Origin: an uncultured bacterium
GTDB lineage: Bacteria; Actinomycetota; Actinomycetes; S36-B12
DNA: 19,131 bases
Assembly (NCBI GenBank): GCA_903908025.1
Contig: CAIVQM010000413.1
Span: 1 to 19,131 of the forward strand
Direction: 5' to 3'
Numbering within the stretch: the first letter of the stretch is position 1; each line of letters begins with the position of its first letter. The position numbers and the translations under genes were made by a program. Positions 14,223 through 19,131 of this stretch are shown here, piece by piece. The notes beneath the pieces are model-generated. The model saw only the letters and a list, made by a program, of their open reading frames with translations. It had not been told where the DNA came from and did not search any database.

Positions 14223-14879
14223 CTACTCTGGGATCGAGCCGTCGTAGTTCCGGGCGCCGCTGTACGACTCGTCGCCCTCGCCATAGGCCCAGGGGCCGAG
14301 GGATCCGGGCGTGTCGGTGGCGCGAACATCGACCTGGCCCTCGAGGATCGATACGAGCGTCGCTGTCGGGATAAGGGTCTCCGCAGCTCGGACGTAGAAC
14401 GTGATCTGCCCAGCGGCCAGGGCGTTGCCGCGCAGCGTCTCCGCCGCGGCTCCGGTGACCTCGTCGGGGAACGGGGTCGGAAGGATCTCCGTCGCGGCGT
14501 CCAGGGCGATCGGCAGCAGCACGCACTCACGGGCCGCCAGGAGCATCCGGTCCCGGTACAGGGCTGCGGTCTCCTCGTCGCCGAACTCGTCGTGCTCGCA
14601 GGCGACGACGACGATGACCTCGTAGTCGACGTCGAAGATCGCGACCTCGCCGGCGCCGGTCGCCTTGCGACGGCTCATGCTGACGGTGCGCGTGGAGGTG
14701 ACCAGAACGGCCGGGTACTTCGCCGGGTCGTTCTGCGGCAGGTGATCAGCCATCGAGTACGAGGCAGGATCGCTGGGAGCTGTCACTGCCAGGTCCTGCC
14801 GGATCAGCTCGAGGCGGATCGGCATCCACGTCTCGAAATGGTCACGGACGAGGGTCTTGATGGCTTCGTGTCCCTGCAT
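14223..14879 (-). CDS. Tail terminator / tail completion protein
   Basis: A 218-residue protein whose ATG overlaps the previous stop by one base (TGATG). The N terminus (HEAIKTLVRDHFETWMPIRLEL) is helical. A beta segment follows: KYPAVLVTSTRTVSMSRR, then EVAIFDVDYEVIVVVACEHD. The helix-then-strand order and the position between the gpS-like protein and the sheath match neck or tail-terminator proteins that cap the tail tube and sheath. The C-terminal 50 residues contain IPTATLVSILEGQVDVRA and a Gly/Tyr/Asp-rich end. Assignment is by context and fold pattern. Confidence 0.75.
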   Translation of the reverse strand: MQGHEAIKTLVRDHFETWMPIRLELIRQDLAVTAPSDPASYSMADHLPQNDPAKYPAVLVTSTRTVSMSRRKATGAGEVAIFDVDYEVIVVVACEHDEFGDEETAALYRDRMLLAARECVLLPIALDAATEILPTPFPDEVTGAAAETLRGNALAAGQITFYVRAAETLIPTATLVSILEGQVDVRATDTPGSLGPWAYGEGDESYSGARNYDGSIPE

Positions 14880-15415
14880 CAGACCCCCAGGCCCATCTGC
14901 AGCCGCACCTCGCGGGACTTCGACTGCCCATCCGGTGGGCGGTAGAAGTCCCGGATCGCGTCGATGAAGTTCTTGCGCTCCGGGCCGGTCAGGCGGGGGA
15001 CGGGATTGCGCTGCGGCACGCCGTTGCCGTGCAGGTGGAACTTCGCGTACTCGATGACCGAGCCCCGGGCAGGGCCGAGCACGACGAAGGCGGGCCCTGA
15101 CGAGCGCGGGGTCGGGCTTGAGACCTCATTGCGCAACATCCCCGACTGCACGAGGGTGTCCGTGGTGACCCCGGCCTTGCGCTTCTTCATGATCGTGGCA
15201 GCCTTCAATGGCGCCCAGCGGCCGAACGATTCCGTGTCGAAGACCTTCGTCTGCCGGGCCTGCCAGATCTCCCCGACGTGCGGCCACGCGCCCTCGAGGT
15301 TCGAGACGGCGTCGGCGACGTCCGCGAGGATGTCCTCCATCGCGGACTGCGACGTCGCACCCTTCATCCGGGCACGGGACCTGACCTTCGACGCGTAGCG
15401 GGATCCCGCACTCAT
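14879..15415 (-). CDS. Phage virion morphogenesis protein (P2 gpS / HK97 gp10-like)
   Basis: A 178-residue protein starting at ATG 15415 (overlapping the previous stop as ATGA). A longer reading from 15454 exists but would overlap the upstream gene more and lacks support. The diagnostic region is residues about 70-110: FGRWAPLKAATIMKKRKAG, then TLVQSGMLRNEV, which follows the 'F-x-x-W-x-P-L...T...K...L-x-x-S/T-G-x-L' pattern of gpS-like proteins. Further on EYAKFHLHGNGVPQRNPVPR corresponds to the usual 'YA-x-x-H-x-x-G...P-x-R' end. These proteins help complete the neck and attach the tail. Confidence 0.85.
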   Translation of the reverse strand: MSAGSRYASKVRSRARMKGATSQSAMEDILADVADAVSNLEGAWPHVGEIWQARQTKVFDTESFGRWAPLKAATIMKKRKAGVTTDTLVQSGMLRNEVSSPTPRSSGPAFVVLGPARGSVIEYAKFHLHGNGVPQRNPVPRLTGPERKNFIDAIRDFYRPPDGQSKSREVRLQMGLGV

Positions 15416-15819
15416 GAGGACGTGTCCGCAGCCTCGTTGTCGGGAAGCATCCATGGAGCCACGCCCATGCGGATCGATCCGACCCGAACCGTGGACGCCT
15501 TCAGTGGGGTGAGCATCTCGCGCTCGTCGTCTGTGAGGAGGCGGACGGGGCCGCCCTGATAGTTCAGTCCCTCGGGGCCGGCGTAGCTGGTGCGCTGCTG
15601 CGGGTTCGTGTAGATCCGGGCCGCGAGCCTCTTGGTGACCAGTTGTGCGGCGGCGGGCGCCGTGGACTCCGTCCAGGAATCCGACGTCCTTTCGCAGAAC
15701 TGCAGCACCGCCCCCGACGCGTCCTCGATCGCTGCGAGCGCGGACGCCTGCGTCTTCTCGGAGAACGTCGTCGTCTGCTGGAGGTGCGCCTGCAGGTCAT
15801 TCAGGCTGATCAGGCCCAT
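15412..15819 (-). CDS. Head-tail connector (adaptor) protein
   Basis: A 135-residue protein with a strong GAGGAGG ribosome site. It starts GLISLNDLQAHLQQTTTFSE, a helical pattern common to gp6/gp15-type adaptors, followed by ALAAIEDASGAVLQFCER and a helix around TAPAAAQLVTKRLAARIYTN. The C-terminal segment includes QGGPVRLLTDDEREMLTPLK, similar to the 'G...LT-x-x-E-x-x-L' end of many connectors. It is the first gene after the capsid-downstream hairpin. It is expected to form the ring below the portal. Confidence 0.85.
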   Translation of the reverse strand: MGLISLNDLQAHLQQTTTFSEKTQASALAAIEDASGAVLQFCERTSDSWTESTAPAAAQLVTKRLAARIYTNPQQRTSYAGPEGLNYQGGPVRLLTDDEREMLTPLKASTVRVGSIRMGVAPWMLPDNEAADTSS

Positions 15820-15852
15820 GGCGCCTCCTCGCTCGTGGACGGCTGGTTGATG

Positions 15853-15889
15853 TCGCGTGGCGCTGCCGGATCACGACAGCGCCACGCGA
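15853..15889 (-). terminator. Hairpin downstream of the capsid gene (possible attenuator)
   Basis: A perfect 13-bp inverted repeat (TCGCGTGGCGCTG at 15853-15865 pairing with 15877-15889) with an 11-base loop, beginning 8 bases after the capsid TAG stop on the minus strand. There is no T tract after it. It may reduce read-through into the connector gene or protect the 3' end of the capsid mRNA, which would help make much more capsid protein than connector. Confidence 0.65.
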
Positions 15890-15897
15890 GTCGGGTA

Positions 15898-17094
15898 CTA
15901 CGTGAGCAGGCCGCTGATGTAGCCGTGGGCCTTCTCGTTGCCGTAGGCCAGGCCGACTTCGCCGTACAGCTGCACATCGGACGACGCACCGGTCTTGGAG
16001 AGGTCCTCGGCGAAGAAGTGGCCCTTGCCGGGGATCTCCAGGAAAACCGGGGCGAGCTGCTCGAGGGACACCACGGCCAGCTTGTGCTGCGGCATGAACC
16101 GGTTGAGCATCACGTTCAGCGTGCCGAAGTCCGTCTCGATCGTCGTCAGGTTGACGCCGCCGACGTTCCGGCTCGACTCCACGAACTTGCCGTAGGCGCC
16201 CGCGTAAGTCTTCGAGAGGGCGCGCTTCTGCGCGGAGTTCACGACGATCGTTGCCGTGTCCTGCTCGCTGATGCCGCCGTTGTCGAACACCGACTGCAGG
16301 AGATCGTCAACGAACGTGGTCGTCAGGGCCGGCAGCTTGTACGCGGTCGCGGCAGAGGCGTCCGTGGTGATGTCGATCTTCGTGCCGCCCTTCGTGGCGG
16401 CGACCTCGAAGTCGTTCGTGCCCTTGTTGACGACGTAGTAGACCGTGTCGACGGTCAGGCCGGCGCCGCCGGTGAGGGCGGTGAAGATGACCTGGTCGTC
16501 GTTCGCCAGGCCGTGCCCCGTTGAGCCGACCTTGTCCGTGCTGGCGGTCGCGGTGACCGTCGGCAGCGCAGCTCCGAGCGACAGTCCGGACTTCGCGTTC
16601 GTGGTGAGGGCGGCGAGCAGGCCGCGAGTCTTGCGACCGGTCGAGTTGTTCGCCGGTGCCTGGTAGGCGCCGTTGATGAAGCTGTACTCGATGTCGCGGA
16701 CCATCTGCTTGAGCATCTGCTCGACCTGCCAGTCGAGCTCGTTGCGGACCGGGTTCGGCTGGTCATTGTTGATGCCGGCCTTCAACCCGACAGCGGCAAG
16801 CTTGGAGTAGGACACGGAGACCTTCTCCTGGTGGATCTGCACAACGTTGGAGACGTTGCCGCGGATCCGCTCCTCAGCGGTCGGGGCGGTCGCGCCCTCG
16901 ACAACGGCCGGCTGAGCGGCGTTGCGGAGGTCGAACGTCTGCCACTCGAATGCGGTCGCCGTGGTCTGGCGTCCACCGGTGAGCCCGCCGATCGAGGAGA
17001 ACAGGGGGCAGTCAGCCGGGGTCAGCTGATGGAGGATGCCGGTGTAGTTCGGCAGCCCGTAGGTAGTTCCGAGACCGGAGATTGCACCGGACAT
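15898..17094 (-). CDS. Major capsid protein with inserted beta module
   Basis: A 398-residue protein directly after the scaffold-like gene, with an AAAGGG ribosome site. The N terminus (residues 1-175) includes LTPADCPLFSSIGG and QTFDLRNAAQPAVVEGATAP, then RDIEYSFINGAYQ, a pattern I associate with the SU10/DUF5309-type HK97-fold capsid group. Residues about 178-252 form a distinct module with HGLANDDQVIFTALTGG and VYYVVNKGTNDFEVAATKGG, a sequence type found inserted in various phage structural proteins. The capsid fold resumes near TTTFVDDLLQSVFDNGG and ends GLAYGNEKAHGYISGLLT. The inserted module probably projects on the capsid surface. Confidence 0.9.
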   Translation of the reverse strand: MSGAISGLGTTYGLPNYTGILHQLTPADCPLFSSIGGLTGGRQTTATAFEWQTFDLRNAAQPAVVEGATAPTAEERIRGNVSNVVQIHQEKVSVSYSKLAAVGLKAGINNDQPNPVRNELDWQVEQMLKQMVRDIEYSFINGAYQAPANNSTGRKTRGLLAALTTNAKSGLSLGAALPTVTATASTDKVGSTGHGLANDDQVIFTALTGGAGLTVDTVYYVVNKGTNDFEVAATKGGTKIDITTDASAATAYKLPALTTTFVDDLLQSVFDNGGISEQDTATIVVNSAQKRALSKTYAGAYGKFVESSRNVGGVNLTTIETDFGTLNVMLNRFMPQHKLAVVSLEQLAPVFLEIPGKGHFFAEDLSKTGASSDVQLYGEVGLAYGNEKAHGYISGLLT

Positions 17095-17122
17095 GGTGGG
17101 TACGCCCTTTCAGGTATGGGGT

Positions 17123-17743
17123 TTAGGTGCTCGCATGTGCGAGCTTGCTGTTCTGCAGAGTCAGGGCGGTCTTCCAGTCGCCCTTCTTCTGCGCGTCGGC
17201 GATCTGCTGATCGATGGACGGTCCTTCACCACGGCCACCCTGACCGAGATCGACGCGTCCCTTGGGGGCGAGGCGAGCGAGGGTCTTGGCAACTGCGTCC
17301 TCATCAACCTCGCCGTCGTCACCGACGAACTTCGCGAGGTTGAGATCGTCGAGGAGCGCGGCCGCGTCGGCAGGCTTCATCGACTGCTCGAGCTGCGCCT
17401 TCATGACGCCGCGCACGAGCTTCTGCCCGAAGTCGCGGGCCACCTCGGCGCGCACTTCGTCCTTCGCCGCCAGGACGGCCTTCTCGAGGTCGGTGGCGTT
17501 GGCCTTCTCGAGGTCGTCGAGTCGGGCCGCCTTCGCCTTCATGGCGTCGTAGTCCGCGAAACGCTTCCGCTCACGGTCCAGACGAGCTTGGATCTGCTTG
17601 TCCAGCTCGGCCTGGGTGAACGTCTTGCCCGTGTCGGCAGGCGGTGCCGGATCCACAATGGGATCAGGCGCGGCGCCGTCCGCGGGATCCGGGTTGCCGG
17701 AAGCGTTCAGATCAGGCTGGGGCGGGGTCAGGCCAGGGTTCAT
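17123..17743 (-). CDS. Scaffold-like capsid assembly protein
   Basis: A 206-residue protein from ATG 17743, chosen because GGAG lies eight bases upstream; a GTG eight codons earlier (17767) is an alternative. The N-terminal 40 residues are Pro/Asp-rich and disordered. A charged coiled coil follows, with FTQAELDKQIQARLDRERKR and FADYDAMKAKAARLDDLEKA, then a helical region and an acidic-to-basic C terminus with DQQIADAQKKGDWKTALTLQ. This composition and the position just before the capsid gene are typical of scaffolding proteins of actinobacterial and other Gram-positive phages, which guide procapsid assembly and are later removed. Confidence 0.85.
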   Translation of the reverse strand: MNPGLTPPQPDLNASGNPDPADGAAPDPIVDPAPPADTGKTFTQAELDKQIQARLDRERKRFADYDAMKAKAARLDDLEKANATDLEKAVLAAKDEVRAEVARDFGQKLVRGVMKAQLEQSMKPADAAALLDDLNLAKFVGDDGEVDEDAVAKTLARLAPKGRVDLGQGGRGEGPSIDQQIADAQKKGDWKTALTLQNSKLAHAST

Positions 17744-17852
17744 CGCAATCTCCGTCAGTGCGTCCACATACCGGCTTCAAGGGCTGCCGTCGCCCGTACC
17801 GACTGAGACGCAGTCGTCACGCATCCCACGCAGGGCGGGAAAGCCGGCAGCC
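17744..17852 (-). other. Structured intergenic region before the scaffold gene
   Basis: A 109-bp gap, the longest without coding sequence in the head module. It contains an inverted repeat (AGGGCTGCCG at 17780-17789 pairing with 17845-17854, the far arm overlapping the upstream stop codon) that encloses a smaller perfect hairpin GACTG-AGACG-CAGTC at 17801-17815, with a further 5-bp CGCCC/GGGCG pairing possible between them. No clear promoter is recognised. It may hold a terminator, a promoter for scaffold and capsid, or an RNA processing site. Confidence 0.5.
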
Positions 17853-18503
17853 CTAGGAGGCACCGGCGAACTCGGTGGCGCTGCCCGACTGGGACAGCTG
17901 GATGTGACTGTCGAATGACAGTCCGAAGCAGGCTCCGGTGAACGTGTCATTCGCATGAGCGGCGTCGCGGAACAATCGGCACATCAGGACGCTGGACAGT
18001 CTCATCCCGGCCCCATCGATCGCGGGGAGCGAAGCGATCTGATGGGCATAGGCGACCCCCGACGCCGCCTGTTCCACGTACACCGTCGTCGTCGCGGGAA
18101 ACACGTTCCCCGGATCGGCAACGGCATTCGCCCATGAGTACTCGAGCCCCCAGCGGACGACCCCGGTGTTCGTGGAGTTGCCGGGAGACCAGTGGAGGTG
18201 CGGATGAATCGGTGTGCCGGCTGCCCATGCGTGAGGCAGCTGGGTGTCCAGGAACAACTGGTTCATCTGGCTGGCGCTGAACTGGTACGCCTGCGTCCCA
18301 CCGATGAACGCAGCCAGGGTCGCCGGTGTTGATCCGGTCGTCGCCCGAGCCAGGGAGGCCCGCAAGTCGTCCCACCGGGGGTTTCGCTCGGTCGCGATCT
18401 CGTCCGGCAGGTCCAGTGCGCCGACCACGGCCTCGTCGAAGATGTACTCGGCGATCTGGAGCGAGTCGAGCGTCCGATACCACTCCTGCCTCACACTGCT
18501 CAT
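17853..18503 (-). CDS. Unrecognised phage protein between portal and scaffold
   Basis: A 216-residue protein whose ATG overlaps the portal stop as ATGA. The N-terminal part is helical (SVRQEWYRTLDSLQIAEYIF). The centre has AYQFSASQMNQLFLDTQLPH, then HPHLHWSPGN and VVRWGLEYSWANAV, and the C-terminal region has GMRLSSVLMCRLFRDAAHAN and LSFDSHIQLSQSGS. The HPHLHWSP and CRLFRDA blocks look familiar from hypothetical proteins encoded near the portal genes of diverse phages, probably with a beta-sandwich fold, but I cannot name a family. A head-decoration, neck or minor virion protein is possible. There is no protease or MuF-like motif. Confidence 0.75.
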   Translation of the reverse strand: MSSVRQEWYRTLDSLQIAEYIFDEAVVGALDLPDEIATERNPRWDDLRASLARATTGSTPATLAAFIGGTQAYQFSASQMNQLFLDTQLPHAWAAGTPIHPHLHWSPGNSTNTGVVRWGLEYSWANAVADPGNVFPATTTVYVEQAASGVAYAHQIASLPAIDGAGMRLSSVLMCRLFRDAAHANDTFTGACFGLSFDSHIQLSQSGSATEFAGAS

Positions 18504-19131
18504 GTCATCACCCCTCCGCCCCGCTGGTCGACCGCGTCGGATGTCGAGTCGTCCGGGGATGCCAGATCGACAGGTGTGGGATCTGACTCAGTCGCGTCCA
18601 TCTCATCGGCGAAACGGCGCATCTCCTGGGGGGTCATGCCGACGATATTCGTCATGATGTAGTCACGCGGAACACCAGCCGCCTGGGCCTTCGACGCCGC
18701 ATCGAACCGCTCGGACATCGAGGGGATCGTCGGGGGGATCCACAGCATCTCCATGTCCTGCCGGGAGGCCATGGCCGTGTCGCCGGTCCACAGGTACATG
18801 AGCCGGAATACCTGCTCCCAGCTCTCCGATAGCGACGACATCCGATCGATGACCTTCGCCGCATGCCCGTCCTTGATGAGCTCGGACCCCTGCGCGGATT
18901 GGTTCGCGGCATCCGGTGACAGTGCCGGCAGCGGCGTCCTCGTCACGGCCGCGAAGTCCTTGATGTCGTCACGCGCCGCCAACAGCAGCGGCGTGAGATC
19001 CGTGATCGAGGACTCCCAGATCTCTACACCCAGTGGCACCTGCCACAGGGCGGCCGGGTCTGCTGCGAATAGCCCCTCATAGTCGATGATGTTGCCATCC
19101 TCGTCCTTCAACGGCAGGCCCCTAATGACCC
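18500..19131 (-). CDS. Portal protein, C-terminal part (partial)
   Basis: The frame is open to the right edge of the window, so the 5' end of the gene lies outside; about 210 residues are visible. An internal TTG at 19111 is only an apparent start. The visible part includes LWQVPLGVEIWESSITDL, the helical TPLPALSPDAANQSAQGSEL and ESWEQVFRLMYLWTGD, and a PSMSERFDAASKAQAAGVPR segment. This matches the C-terminal wing and crown regions of SPP1 gp6-like portals (a helix-rich segment with a 'S/N-Q-S-A-x-G' element followed by 'A-x-x-K-x-x-x-A-G-V-x-R'). The C terminus is acidic and probably disordered. It overlaps the next gene by four bases. Confidence 0.85.
   Translation of the reverse strand, partial: VIRGLPLKDEDGNIIDYEGLFAADPAALWQVPLGVEIWESSITDLTPLLLAARDDIKDFAAVTRTPLPALSPDAANQSAQGSELIKDGHAAKVIDRMSSLSESWEQVFRLMYLWTGDTAMASRQDMEMLWIPPTIPSMSERFDAASKAQAAGVPRDYIMTNIVGMTPQEMRRFADEMDATESDPTPVDLASPDDSTSDAVDQRGGGVMT

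Noticed and set aside
12641..14374. Long plus-strand open frames opposite the sheath and tape measure genes (for example 12641-14374 and 9379-11415)
   Set aside because: Such long antisense frames are expected in GC-rich coding DNA. They have Arg/Gly/Asp-biased shadow composition, no family motifs, and lie opposite strong structural genes.
1..19131. CRISPR arrays, tRNA genes, insertion sequences, attachment sites or integrase
   Set aside because: No regularly spaced repeats, cloverleaf sequences, transposase or integrase motifs were recognised on either strand, so lysogeny cannot be judged from this window.

Overview
This window is a GC-rich piece of a tailed-phage genome or prophage. Every supported gene is on the minus strand, so transcription runs from high to low coordinates. 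The genes are packed with ATGA/GTGA overlaps and many GTG starts. A tail sheath gene next to a tail tube gene, together with a baseplate-J gene, identifies a contractile-tailed (myovirus-type) particle. The high GC, the XkdX-like protein and the PBSX-like (Bacillus subtilis xkd) order of the baseplate genes suggest a phage of a high-GC Gram-positive host, probably an actinobacterium. That host call is inference; nothing in the sequence names the host.

Layout in transcription order. Head module (19131 to about 14223): the C-terminal part of a portal protein, an unrecognised 216-residue phage protein, a scaffold-like protein, a major capsid protein carrying an inserted beta-rich module, a head-tail connector, a gpS/gp10-like morphogenesis protein and a tail-terminator-like protein. 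Tail shaft (14214 to 9211): a small 48-residue protein, the sheath, the tube, a tail assembly chaperone with a -1 frameshift extension, and the tape measure. Baseplate (9211 to 5306): XkdP/Q/R/S-position proteins, baseplate J and a tail-protein-I/XkdU-like protein. Receptor-binding module (5285 to 1508): a long tail fiber, a complete diversity-generating retroelement (DGR), an XkdW-position protein and a 40-residue XkdX-like protein. The left end (1508 to 1) holds three more tail-associated or accessory proteins and the first codons of another gene.

The main discovery is the DGR. The last 112 bp of the fiber gene (variable repeat, VR, 3312-3423) match a non-coding template repeat (TR, 3105-3216). 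They differ at 25 positions, and all 25 are adenines on the coding strand of the TR. The TR is followed by a 342-residue reverse transcriptase that has the DGR-type GxxxSQ motif and a YCDD active site. Two tandem perfect hairpins sit immediately after the VR, and the first of them contains the fiber stop codon. The expected action is this: the reverse transcriptase copies TR RNA with errors at A, the mutated cDNA replaces VR, and the C-type-lectin-like tip of the fiber gains new residues at 18 positions. This would let the phage change its receptor specificity. No Avd-type accessory gene is seen in the window.

Stretches without genes. 2981-3308 holds the TR, the hairpins and the TR-RT spacer. 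17744-17852 and 15820-15897 are short intergenic regions with inverted repeats. No tRNA, rRNA, CRISPR array, integrase, attachment site or insertion sequence was recognised.
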